A stretch of 64,000 bases of DNA from Thereva unica. Its lineage: Eukaryota > Arthropoda > Insecta > Diptera > Therevidae. The DNA is taken from the NCBI GenBank assembly GCA_949987705.1, contig OX465281.1, positions 84,534,543-84,598,542 on the forward strand, given 5' to 3'. This document shows positions 1 through 10,839 of the stretch, piece after piece (position 1 is the stretch's first letter; every line of letters begins with the position of its first letter). A model generated the notes under the pieces. That model did no database searches. It was not told the origin of the DNA and saw nothing but the letters and a program-made list of their open reading frames with translations. The position numbers and the translations under genes are program-made.

Positions 1-708
1 TCGTGCCTGTATCGGTAGCATCCATGCTTGTGGCGGAAGCGTGCATACCCGTGTGGCATGCGCACTTAAGCTGGTGACATATCCAAGCCGTACATGCATT
101 GCATTCGTTGACAGATAATGTAGAAGTGTGTGTATTCAAATGCGAGCTGACGGAATATCCCGTGAGTGGAAGGCATGCCACGCAAAGGTCGGGCTACTTT
201 CAACTTTTTCTGCATTGCCGCATTCGAGATAGCACACACAAGCATAAGCACACAAACAAATGAACACGTTACTTAGATTTTCGGGCTATGTGTGACAGCC
301 GGCACGGAACGCAAACCATGTAATTATATGTCAGACGAAATTCGCCGGATTTCATGGAGCCTCTGAATGCAATGCATGTACGGCTGGGATATGTCACCAG
401 CTTTATATGCTATACGTACTAGGTGCACCGCGTGTATGATTTTAAGAAAATTAGCCAACAAAATTATTTTTACTTGGTTACTTTTAGGTTTGAATGTAAA
501 TAGGAATTCATAAATATTGATATTTTCAAATAGAATTTGTATCAAGTCCGTCAATAGATTCGTCACTATTCTTCCTGCATCTGTCATTTGCCTGAATTTT
601 CTCAAAGCGTACTATATATCCGACAGACTTTCCACTATATATATTGCATATTACTAGCCGTTGGGCACAAAAGTTTTACTTCTAAAGTGTGGTCTTAAGC
701 ACACTCAT
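1..708 (+). repeat. Dispersed family R, 3'-end fragment (copy R0)
   Basis: This segment matches the 3' part of the R copies at 4241-7490 and 12067-14681 and of the cluster ending at 41191. It ends in the shared block with AAGTTTTACTTC, a small stem (GTGTG and CACAC arms around CTTAAG) and ACTCAT, followed by a T-rich run. The 5' half of the family is missing or lies outside the window. Open frames here do not look coding. Confidence 0.8.
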
Positions 709-769
709 ATTTTTTATTACTTTATTAAGGACAAATAGTAAATTTACGTTAAAAGGAAGAAAAAGCAAA

Positions 770-1105
770 AGACAAAAAATAAAATCGAAAGCAGGGTTTT
801 CGACCCCAGCCGAATATGACTGTTAACGCTACACGAGGGGAAATTATTCTTTAAATTTTACAAACGATTTGCCCCAATGTTAGGTTGAACTAATTTTAAC
901 AGTTTTTTATGCCTAACTTCGAACTCCTTTATCAGAATTTCGAAAAAATTTAACGGGACCACCGTGGGAAACTCCCCCTTCCAATGAACCAAAAAAGGGC
1001 AAAAAAGTCATTGGGTTACAAAGTTATGCGTTAAAACAGGACTACAAAATACCTACACGTCGAATTGAGTAACCTCCTCGTTTTTTGAAGTCGGTTAACA
1101 AAAGG
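770..1105 (-). repeat. Family S, inverted partial copy (S3)
   Basis: Read on the minus strand this begins with AACCGACTTC, a GAGGAGG block and a TCAATTCGACGTGTAGG block, as the S copies at 17694 and 23217 do, and follows them through the stretch around ACCACCGTGGGAAACTC. Its far end (about 775-830) has a diverged tRNA-like patch with GGGTCGAAAACC. It lacks the second tRNA-like module of S1 and S2. Confidence 0.7.
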
Positions 1106-1339
1106 TGCGGTAAGCCGAATTTTTAACAATAATATATGTATTTGTATGTGTTGTATTTGTTGGATTGTTTTCGTGAATCTTCACAATCTCCACTGTATTG
1201 TCATCCAGTCTGAAGTGTTATTCAACAGAAAGAATGCCATAAAAAAGCGTAATTAGTGGGTAGTCTCTAGGCACAACATCCCACTACTTTTAGTAATAAT
1301 AGATACGAAACGGACAGCATATTTAAAGGTCGAATAACG

Positions 1340-2340
1340 AAATGACTGGACGCGTGATTAATTTGTTTTGTCATACCTAAAGGGGCCAGTCACTTTATGT
1401 AGAATTTTATGAGAAATTTTGAGTTTTGCGAATTTAGGCATCTAGGGACTGACTGTTATGATTAACAATGGACGTTGGTGGGTTGAAACCCTAACTTTAG
1501 ATAGGTGGGAGTATTCTGCGTAGATTGCTACCTTATTCATGAAAATATCTAATAGGGTTACCAAAATACAGAGTAATATGTAAACTTCTACGAAAAAAGT
1601 TTCAAAAAGGCCCTAGCGGCTAAACCGTTATGATTCTCCCGCCCCCACCTGTACGATTTTTTGTTCGTATATCTAAGACCGGAGCCAGGCGTTTTGGCAT
1701 TCTCACTGATACACCCTGTATAATTATAAGTGAACGTCAGCCCCTGACCACTCTCGTCAGTCCCTAGCTGCATTAACAGCTAGGGACTGACGATCCTGAG
1801 TAAAATTTAAAAAAAAAAAATACTGCTCGACAACTATACTACGATATCTAACACTATCTACCGAACAAGGCCGATAAACCACTGGTAAATATTAATTAAT
1901 GTCAATTTCCTATTATTAAACTATAAAATTACTTACCGAGGGACTGACGAAGTGACTGGATCAGCACTACTTGGCACAGCAAATCTCGCCTCTACACTCA
2001 TTTACAAAATGGCCGCTGCAAAAGGAGTGCAGTCTGTAGATAATTTCATCTCTTTCTTTAAAATCAACTGAATTACATTCCCTCTACACCCATATAATAC
2101 CACGAAATTTTAAAATCCGTTAATGGCCAGTGACTGATGATTAAAATTGAGGACACTAATTTCGACCTTAGGAAACACATTTATTGTTTTTTTAAATTGC
2201 AAAAAATGATGAAATTAGTTGTAAATACTTTAATATTGAAAAATTGTAAAGAAAATTAAAGTATAAATTAAATTTTTTTCGAAATATGGATGCCCAAACG
2301 CAAAATTTCGGTGCACGGACATGGCTAGGGACTGACGTTT
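1340..2340. repeat. Scattered CTAGGGACTGACG motifs with one perfect hairpin
   Basis: Copies or near copies of CTAGGGACTGACG occur near 1442, 1781 and 2325 (plus) and 1757 (minus), with weaker forms near 1345, 1380, 1940 and 2125. At 1754-1770 and 1777-1793 two copies form a perfect 17-bp stem around the 6-nt loop CATTAA. No coding sequence was recognised. The motif may mark ends of small non-autonomous elements. Confidence 0.5.
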
Positions 2341-2344
2341 GGGG

Positions 2345-3190
2345 TCAATAAATATGATTTCAAGAGTATAGTGTATTATTATTTTAAACAAAATTTGAGG
2401 AATAAATACAAAATATTTTGATTTGTTACTTAGCAATCTTAAAATAAAACAATATTAATTATATCAAGTGGGGAGTGCTGCGGACACAGAGTTGCCGGAT
2501 TTTTGTGGAAACACCCATATATATATTTTTTTTCTAAAAATGCAGGCATTATGCCTTCATGTTACACTAAATGGTAATGCAAAAGGTGGCTCTTATGCCG
2601 TCATATTGGAATTAATTGTATTGCAAAAGGTGGCTATTATACCTTCGACTCTAGGGCATCGCAATGTCAAAAGAAGGGATGATTCGATCTTGAAAGTAGA
2701 CATTACGTATTCGAAGGAAAGTGTACAGAATCGACTCTGGAAGGCTTCCATTCCTACTGGGTGAGAGCGGCTTGAAGTTGTCGAGCTAACTAGCCCTAAC
2801 GTAGCTGTTGGTAGGCCCAGAATCTGACGTTTTAACAAGCAATCGTATCGGGCGGTCGGTGTAAGCTTTCCATATATTTGTGCAGTAAAAAATAATAATA
2901 AATTTTATTACTTTTTACTGCCATAGAATAACCAGTGATTAATTATAGTGCTTTATTAAGTAAAAAAGACAAGTGAAATCAGTGATTAAGTGTGTTAATT
3001 GGGTTTTCATAGGGAACATTTTAAGCGCCGTAGGTGAACATTGTATTTTCACAGTTAAAGTCATAAAATGTTGTATTTTATCACTGTTTACTGCACATTG
3101 ATTTACCAGTGATTTGTGCTTTAGTGATATGATTAAAAAAATTAAAAAAATGAGTGACTAAAAGTGTTTTAAGTGTGGTTAAGGTGACCA
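2345..3190. other. AT-rich stretch, no gene recognised
   Basis: An open frame at 2468-2764 has no recognisable domain. Near 2580 and 2625 it contains a short imperfect duplication built on GCAAAAGGTGGCT. I see no repeat end or RNA gene in the rest. Confidence 0.4.
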
Positions 3191-3195
3191 TTTTT

Positions 3196-3941
3196 AACTT
3201 CCCAGTATAGGAAGTTATTGTAATCGGTCCGAAAATCGAAATCGAAAATTTCAACGTATTTTCATCTTTCAAGGTCCCAGGAGCATTTTAAGCCAAAAAT
3301 TGGGAGGAAGTATGTGTGTGTGTGTATGTGCGTACGGATGTGGTCATTTTTTCCTGCACGATATCGCGCGAACCAAAACTGATATCGACTTCGTTGAGGT
3401 GTTGTTCGAAGCGGATTAACCGAAATATGATCTGAAAAGAATTTCATGAAATTCGGTCCAGCCGTTTTTTTGTTTGAGCGACGTGAGTGATTTTTGTACC
3501 TGCACGATATCGCCCGAACCACGAAAGATATTGACTTACTTGAGGTGCCGTTCGAAGCGTATTAGCGACAATATAATCTGGAAATATTTTTATAATATTC
3601 GGTCCAGCGGGTTTTTGGTTTGAATGACTTAAGTGATTTTTGTACCTGCACGATACCGCGCGAACTATAAAAGATATCGACTTCATTGAGGTGCCGAAAA
3701 ACATTAATACATCAATTTTATATATATTTTCGTCATCCTAATCTTGTAAGTGCGCACATTTAGTTTGACATTTTAGCGAAAATATTGATAAACAATTGTG
3801 ACAAATTCTCGGTATTATGCATATATTCTATATTGCCTATTGGTCATTTATTATTAAAATATCCAATCATAATATTCAACATCCATCATACTGGGAAGTT
3901 GATCGTGTGGACCGAAAGGGTCGAACCAACATCCCAACTAG
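3196..3941 (+). mobile_element. Helitron-like non-autonomous element, family E (copy E1)
   Basis: E1 shares its body with E2 (29150-30271, inverted) and its 3' end with E3 (about 10840-11213). The 3' end reads CCCAACTAG followed by T, with a short GACC/GGTC stem about 14 nt upstream, which fits a Helitron 3' terminus. The body carries about 2.4 tandem units of about 145 bp, each starting at CCTGCACGATA (3353, 3500, 3644). The 5' end is set only approximately by similarity to E2. There is no coding capacity. Confidence 0.6.
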
Positions 3942-5116
3942 TTTACATTCGCGACGATTCGTGGGATCAACATCTGTGACAACCAGGCGGTCGCCTATCC
4001 CTTTAGAGCTCGAAATCCAAAACTCAATGAATGCTTCCCTTATTTTTTCTCGTCGCCCGGTTTTACCCAGATTGCTTTGCTATTATTTAATTAAACTACT
4101 TTGTCAGCATTTAATCAAGGCAAGCGGTAGTTCGTAAAGGCCCGTGGAGACGAAAAACATGGTACGAGTAAACATGGTACAGAAACCATGTTCGAGGTGA
4201 TGTTAGCCGTGTACGGGCCGGCGGGCGGCGTACCAGTTTTTGAAGTAAAACTTCTTTAGGGACGTTTGCTTAAAAAAATTTACATGAGAGTAAATCAATT
4301 TCATTCGCGTAACGCTCTCACACATGAAAAATCGTCAGAACTTTGTATAACGATGGGAAAAGAGGCGGACGGCGTACAAGAGACGATTACACTCGGGGCT
4401 GTGTGTGCAACAGTTAAAATACACTCTGCCTTACTGCATAGATTTTCTGGCATTTTATGGTGTGACTTTGGTCATACGCGCTTCTGCCTCTTTTTTTATA
4501 TAGAGTTTAATGGCTTTTTTTGCGATGTTTTTAATGGCAAAGGCAGTATGACCAAACAGCACAGACAAGAGGCTGTGCTTAAAAAGGTACATTTTACGTC
4601 CACACAATACGGGCTTTTCAAAAGCGCGTACGGCATTTCAAATTAAAATTGATTTGTTTTCTCAATTTCCTCACAATTGAGAATATTTAAAGTTCATACG
4701 CGCTTTAGTCTGAGGCCGTACAGCGAAAAGCGCGTGGGATCCAAGTCCGGGTAGTGTGGACGGCCCATTAGGTACGTTGTCGCCCGGACTTTGCTTTATC
4801 TCATTATAGGAATACAAATTCACCATTCTGTAGAGGTGAATTATTTCAGATTTTTCTTGTGGTTTGGTCACTGACCGGACTTATCCCGCGGACACTTTGG
4901 AGTTGACAGACATGTTGGAAGCGGCATATACGAGAAGAATTTTCGGCGGTGGTTTGGGTGCTTAGAATACCAAAAGGAAGTGGTGAATTAAATGTGTGAG
5001 GTGCTGTTGTTTAAAATTGGCACCCACTTCCCCTTTGGTGAGATGTGCTGGACCTTTTCCCTTTTTAAATTACAATTTTTTTAACTTGCACAAATCGACG
5101 AATCATTTACACGAAA

Positions 5117-5443
5117 GACCAGTTCTGCACATTCAATTTTGCATTCCACTTTTTGATGATCCATTCTGTCGCTCCTGTCTACACATTTTCAACTTTTCAA
5201 GAAGAAAATCGAAAGGCTCGGCTGTCACTACTATCCGTGTACACTCATATTCATACATATTCGCACACTTATAAAAATGATGAACGAAAACACAAAAATT
5301 GAACGCAAATTTCCATTCCATTCTGAGCTGCTATCCATTTTCCTTTCAACTCTAGTGTGTTTCAAACTTTGCATTGGAGTGAAAGAGAAAAAAAAGTTGA
5401 ACGTCCAAAAGTGGAATGCAAAGTTGAATGTGTAGAACCGGTC
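5117..5443. mobile_element. MITE with ~38-bp inverted ends inside R1
   Basis: R2 lacks this segment, so it inserted after R1 and R2 diverged. The ends are imperfect inverted repeats starting GACCAGTTCTGCACATTC on the left and GACCGGTTCTACACATTC on the complement of the right. The flanks share AAA. No coding sequence is present. Confidence 0.75.
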
Positions 5444-6083
5444 AAACATTACACTGTTGTGAAAACCGTTCCTGATATGTTTTTTGGGTCGCTGATTACA
5501 AAAATCAGGGTCCCACAGCCTTAAAATATGGATGTCACCTTTAAATATGCTTAAAAATTCCCCTTTTTGAGTGTTTTCGCGATAATTTTAATTATAATCA
5601 AAAACAATCTAATAAAATACATTTTTTGCAACATTTATATTCAAAAGTGGTTGATTTATAACAAAGCAAATTTTATGATAAGGGATAATAGTAAAGGGCT
5701 GAAACTATCCCTACATGGACTGAAAATATAAAGGATTGTAAAAAATATTTTTTCAACTTTATGCTTCGAATTCGGTTTAATCAGCCAAAATAAATTATTT
5801 TCAACTACGCATAGAAAGAAGAATTTGAAAAAAGGTTGATTGCATATCTTTTTGCTCCCTTTAAAATTAATTGGCTCTCTAAAAAATTGTATGGGACGAA
5901 GTAATCAGGTAATTGGCTAGGTGGCCATAAAGGGTGCCAATACCATACTCAAGTAGACTGGCTCCCGTTCGCGAAGGAAAAGCGGCTCGCGTAGGTAAAG
6001 CTTCATTGTATGTGGCTGGCGGACTGCTTCGTAAAACAATACCTGGCTTTGGAATAGTCTATACTGATGCGGATGCAATTATT

Positions 6084-6737
6084 GAGGCAAATTACACGCC
6101 ATAACATTTCTTCCATCAACACTTCCAATAATTCCAATAAACCGGTTTTATTGGCAAGGGGTCGCGGGGAAGTTTGTTACTTGTCAGTAGCGTAACTAAG
6201 CAAGCAGGCGCCCCCCGCAGAATCCATAACGGCGCCTTTTCACAACACTCCTTATTTTTCAGGGATGATTTAAAAAAGAGGTTTTTCGAAATTAATCTTT
6301 TATTCATGTTACATGTTCTGCCACTTAATCATTAATCATGAAAACTTTTGAAGCTATTTTCAACAGCGGTTTTAAAGGACAATTTTTTTCGGCACTCAAT
6401 ACAATGATTGACTGGCGCTCTTCATGAAGATTGCATATCAGCCCTGAGTCTATCAGCGCCTGCGAGCGCCTATGACTGGCTGGCGCCCCCCCGCATTGCG
6501 GGGCTTGCGGGGGTGTTATTTACGCCACTGTTACTTGTGCATCCCAAAAAATTCTCGACTGCACAGAGCAACACACTAACACAATCATAATTTCATTCTC
6601 GGGGTCTACGAAAATGACTTAAGGTTTGTACACAGCTGCATAGACAATAGAATTGCTACAAATGAAGAACAGTCAGTTTATCGTGTAATTCGTATAACAC
6701 GCACAAACCGGTTTGTTACAGGCGAGTTACACGCCTC
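6084..6737. mobile_element. 654-bp non-autonomous TIR element inside R1
   Basis: R2 reads straight through GCAATTATTAATGATC. In R1 this site is split with ATT on both sides (6081-6083 and 6738-6740), so the insertion boundaries are exact. The inverted ends are imperfect: GAGGCAAATTACACGCC and, from the right, GAGGCGTGTAACTCGCC. No transposase is encoded. The 3-bp target duplication suggests PIF/Harbinger-type mobilisation, but ATT is not the usual TWA. Confidence 0.75.
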
Positions 6738-7698
6738 ATTAATGATCATGAATGTAGCGGGAGCGGAGCATGCATACAGCTGGTGACATATTCAAGCGTA
6801 CATGCGTTCAATTCGTTGCTAAATAATATAGAAGTGTGTGTATTAAAATGCGGCCTGACGGAATGTTCCCTGAATGGAATGCATGCCACGCAAAGGTCGG
6901 ACTACTTTTAACTTTTTCTGTAATGCCGCATTCGAAATAGCACACACAAGTATGCACAACAAACACATGCACCTTGCATGCACTCGTTACTTAGATTTTC
7001 GGGCTATGTGTGAAAGCCGGGACGGAAAAAAACCATGCAATTTTATAAACCTCTGAATGCAATGCATGTACGCTTGCATATGTCACCAGCTTACTTCCAT
7101 GAGGCGAATGTTTAGATTTGCGTGCCTGTGGCGGTAGTATCTATGCCTGTGGCGGAAGCGTGCATACCCGTGTAGGATGCGCACTTATATGCTATACGTA
7201 CTAGGTGCACCGCGTGTATGCTTTGAAGAAAATTAGCCAATAAAAATTATTTTTACTCGGTTACTTTTAGATTTTAATGTAAATAGGAATTCATAAATAT
7301 TGATATTTTCAAATAGAATTTGTATCAAGTCCGTCAGTAGATTCGTCACTATTCTTCCTGCATCTGTCGTTGGCCTGAATTTTCTCAAGCGTACTATAGA
7401 TCCGACCGACTTTCCACTATATCTATTGCATATTACTAGCCGTTGGGCACAAAAGTTTTACTTCTAAAGTGTGGTCTTAAGCACACTCATATTTTTTTAA
7501 AATAATTTTTTGATCCGACCAACAGTCCGACTAAAATCAAAACTGGTTTGACTTCCGTCGATGTTCGTGGGCGGAGTTTCGTGTTGATGATACCATGTCC
7601 TACCATTTGCGGACTTGTTTGACCATTTTTACTAGTACACGTCATTATAAATAAAGATTTCGTGGAGTGAACAAAACAACAAACAAAAATTTTTAAGA

Positions 7699-8574
7699 AT
7701 GGCTAGTATTCCGGACAGTGACGCGTGGAGAGAGTTTTTTTAATTGCTTGAAAAGTTTACCGGAATTGTGGAAAGTGAAAGACGACATTTTTAAAAATAG
7801 AGAAGAAAAAAGAAAAGCGTGGGAAAAACGTTTAGAAAATTATAGAAATATTCATAGTAACGGAACTTTGGAAGAAGTTAAAAAGAGAAAGTCTTGCTAC
7901 AGACGAGAATTAAAAAAAGTTGAAAAGAGTAAGAAATCTGGTTGCAGCTCGGATGACATCCATATACCAAGCTTGTTGTATTTTGACAATTTGGAATTTT
8001 TGAGAGACCAGGAAAAGCAAAGCCCAGGTTTATCATCGACGGTTGTTTCGGATGAAAATGAATTAATGGAAACCGGAATGGTAAGTACATTTCATTGCAC
8101 TATTATTTTTGTGCTTATTGAATAATTATTTTTGTAATATTTTAGGAAGCTGTAGAAGTGCCTAGCCCAGTGCCGCGAAAAAAGAAAAGAAGTGTTGTAC
8201 AACACATGGCAGAAAGGAACGAGCTTCTCAGATCTGCCATACGCAATATTAGTAACAGCCCAAAGGAAGACGTTTCGGAAAGTGAGGCAGAAATTTATGC
8301 CAAAAGTTTGGCTACTTCATTCCAAAAATTATCACCGACGCAGCAGATATATGCTAAAAAAGCAATCGAAGAAATTTTGGTGCTTGGACAACTAGAACAA
8401 TTGACACTGCGCACGGTGTCATCACCATCATCATCAAGGACGTCGACACCTATTCTGGAAATTTCTGCGCCTTCTTCAGACAACTCAGATTTGCCTTTGG
8501 TACAAAGTAGCCAACAGGAAGCAATACCAATTTATTGTGACTGTGAATACAGAACAGCCGTCCGCGGCTTATAA
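7699..8574 (+). pseudogene. MADF/BESS protein of the outer Harbinger, two exons, one frameshift
   Basis: Exon 1 (7699-8080) encodes a MADF-type Myb/SANT domain: SLPELWKVKDD, a basic helix with FRKEL-like spacing and LLYFDNLEFLRDQE. Exon 2 (8146-8574) carries a basic patch (PRKKKR) and a BESS-like segment around SLATSFQKLSPTQQ. The intron 8081-8145 begins GTAAGT, ends TTTTAG and lies between codons. From the ATG at 7699 the frame is lost in a run of seven T (about 7734-7740); with one T fewer it would join the downstream MADF frame. MADF partners help the transposase bind DNA in PIF/Harbinger elements. This copy is probably inactive unless the extra T is a sequencing error. Confidence 0.8.
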
Positions 8575-8683
8575 TAGTTTTAAAGATTTGTTAAAAGATT
8601 TTAATTTTTTGCAATAAAGTATTTATTATTTTTTTTTTAAATTTTGAATACATGAAAAAATTTATAATAAAATTACTTTTTCT

Positions 8684-8911
8684 TTAAATACAAATTTTGC
8701 CATGGCACTGCCCCGACACTGTTAAAATATTGACAGAACTGCAAACGTATATTTTTCGCATTCTTGCTAGATTGGAATTCAAATTTGTCACCTGTGAATT
8801 ATTTGATCGCCAGGATCCAGATTGAATTATTCCAGTTTCAGTATCTTCGACGTCAATACTTCCTGTTTGCAAATAGTGTGCCGGGTTTCGTTGCCTTAAA
8901 AAGTTGTGTAA
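8684..8911 (-). pseudogene. Outer Harbinger transposase, C-terminal piece
   Basis: The minus-strand frame reads LHNFLRQRNPAHYL and then an acidic DVEDTETG segment and a GSWR motif, as in the C-terminal part of HARBI1-like transposases, and ends at a stop at 8684-8686. The upstream codons are separated by the inner Harbinger, which inserted at a TAA site here. The piece at 11647-12060 supplies the preceding sequence, so both belong to one split gene. It faces the MADF gene tail to tail. Confidence 0.75.
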
Positions 8912-9053
8912 TAGCCTTATGACACTGGCTTCATCGTAGGCTGAAAATTTTGCCTTGGCTAGGCTGAAAACGGAAAGAAAAAATTCAAAGGAAATATTCC
9001 CATATGTAAGAGTGAGAGGAATATATTCAAACTTCTCTTGGCTGAATTTTAAG

Positions 9054-9168
9054 TGTTATAAAAAGTCTAGAAAACTGTTATAAAAAGCATAGGAAAAGAA
9101 TGAAATTCATGTTCTTTTTTCTATGCTTTTTATAACAGTTTGCCTACATCTCTAGACTTTTTATAACA
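9054..9168. repeat. Subterminal long hairpin of the inner Harbinger family
   Basis: Two nested inverted pairs built on TGTTATAAAAAGTCTAG and TGTTATAAAAAGCATAG fold into a stem of about 115 nt. The same structure is conserved at 56464-56577 in the non-autonomous relative. The four TTATAAAAAG copies could be transposase sites or a small-RNA source; neither role is shown by sequence alone. Confidence 0.7.
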
Positions 9169-9601
9169 GTGAGTGAGAATCAAAGTAAATTCAAGTAATT
9201 AAATTGAAATAATTATAATTGAAGTGGTAGAAAATATAATTGAAGTGAGAATAAATAATATGTTATTGAAGGGTAAATTTTTAGAATTGGGGCTCCAGAG
9301 TAAAATCGCCCCAAACAATTTTTGAGGTGTTTAGTGTGATTTTTAATATACCCAAAGTTCTTATTACAACGGGTGGGTGCGAGTTGCGAATTGTGTTTTT
9401 ATAGTTTTTCACTTTTGAAATTCAAAGTTGTTGAAGTATTTTTGAAAATATTTAAAGCTATTGTTTTACTCTGGAGTCCCAATTCTAAACATTTATCATA
9501 AATATAATTGAAGTGACAATAAATATTTTTACAAGAGTGAAGTGAAAGGCGAATAACAATAAAATTAAGTGATAATAAATATAAAAATAAATACAATAAC
9601 A

Positions 9602-10560
9602 ATGGACAGAAATGTAGGAGTTTTAATTGCCTATTTAATGTATAGGCAAAAAGTTTATTTTGCACATCAACTGGTTAGAAAAATCCAAAAAACAAAAAAA
9701 ATGAAGAGGTACTCCTCATTGTGGCTTCTTAGAAGGGAATCAGAAGGTTTTTCGCACAAATTATTAAAAGAAATAGAGGAAGAGGACAGCGGGTTGTACC
9801 GGAAGGCTTTGAGGATGACGCCACAGCAATTTGACAAGTTACTCCAGAAAGTAAGTCCACTAATTGCCAAACAACAGACTAACTTTAGAAACCCTATCGG
9901 TCCAGCAGAACGGTTACAAGCGACGTTGATGTACTTAGCAACAGGTGTGTGAATCTTTATTTACATTAAATGTATGTGAGAAATAAACATATTTAATTCA
10001 GGAATGACGCAGACTCACATGCAGTTTATATTTAGGATCCAACAGTCAACTTTATCCAAAATAATAAAGGAAACAATACAGGCTATATACATAGTTCTGA
10101 AAAGGGAATATTTGAAATTCCCGCGAACGGAGGATGAGTGGAAACAAATTGCTGATGATTTTTATAAAATCTGGGGATTTCCGAACTGTATCGGAGCAAT
10201 TGATGGTAATTTATTGTTAATATTTATATAAACTAAGCCGTGGCTTCGGAGTCTACTCTGGGGTTATATTTAGTGGCACCTATATTGTGAATTATAAATT
10301 TGTTAAATTTTCCAGGAAAGCATTGCAAAATACGGCCGTTAAATAAGATGGGCTCCAATTATTGGTGCTACAAAGGTTACCATTCTTTTATCTTGATGGC
10401 CATCGCCGATGCCCATTATAGATTTGTTTATGTGGATATTGGAGTCAACGGCAGAATGGGAGATGCGTGCTTATGGTCAAATTGTAAACTCAAAGACGAC
10501 ATTGAGAATGGTAGAATTCTTTTGCCAAAACCATCCTCTTTACCAATGAGCACAGATTAG
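9602..10560 (+). pseudogene. Inner Harbinger transposase, three exons, internally deleted
   Basis: Exon 1 is 9602-9944, exon 2 10002-10205 and exon 3 10316-10560. Introns 9945-10001 and 10206-10315 both start GT and end CAG and keep the frame. The N-terminal region has LRMTPQQFDKLLQ and a helix-turn-helix-like QQSTLSKIIKET stretch; the DDE nuclease begins at FPNCIGAIDGKHC and continues through the ADAHYRFVYVDIG block, so the first acidic residue (AIDG) is present. The frame stops at 10558-10560 after LPKPSSLPMSTD. A short downstream stretch in another frame looks like a transposase C-terminus, so the segment with the remaining catalytic residues was probably deleted. It cannot be a complete nuclease. 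Confidence 0.82.
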
Positions 10561-10638
10561 GAAAACGTTGGAGGAATATTTTAAAACACACAAAAAGAAT
10601 TTTAATTTAGAATAAATTTGTATTTTACTCAACCTATA

Positions 10639-10836
10639 TTACAATAAATTTTCTTTATCAATATTTTCATTAATTAAGTTTACTCTTCTTAACCTATATT
10701 GATAAAAAATTGGCGTAACTGCCTGCAAAACTTCCAACTCGGCCTCGACAGCATCGCGTGCAGGCATATTTGCCAGTTCCTGTTCAATATAAGCAACAAC
10801 TGCGGGTTTTGGTTTTAACAAGGATTGCTGGACCAT
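10639..10836 (-). pseudogene. C-terminal remnant of the inner Harbinger accessory (BESS-like) protein
   Basis: A minus-strand frame of about 65 residues converges on the transposase. It contains AYIEQELANMPARDA followed by an acidic leucine-rich helix, loosely resembling the BESS-like end of MADF partners. Its position matches the two-gene layout of the outer element. The upstream part is missing because family E sequence begins at about 10840. Assignment rests mainly on position. Confidence 0.5.
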
Positions 10837-10839
10837 GTT

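Larger units (their letters stand above)
4241..7490 (+). mobile_element. Family R element, copy R1 (Helentron/HINE-like?)
   Basis: R1 runs from TGAAGTAAAACTTC to ACTCAT and lies in a T-rich site of the outer Harbinger, between its left end and its MADF gene. The near-terminal GAAGTAAAACTT recurs inverted as AAGTTTTACTTC near the 3' end and is followed by a GTGTG...CACAC stem. Compared with R2, this copy carries two extra insertions (5117-5443 and 6084-6737). No transposition protein was recognised. Assignment to Helentron-associated elements is inferred from end structure only. Confidence 0.6.

Noticed and set aside
3262..3704. Overlapping minus-strand frames of 86 codons
   Set aside because: They reflect the 145-bp tandem period of family E, not coding selection.
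4266..4646. 126-codon plus-strand frame, with a near-identical 118-codon frame at 12092-12448
   Set aside because: It is repeated only because R1 and R2 are copies; the protein has no recognisable domain and an indel shortens one copy in frame by chance.
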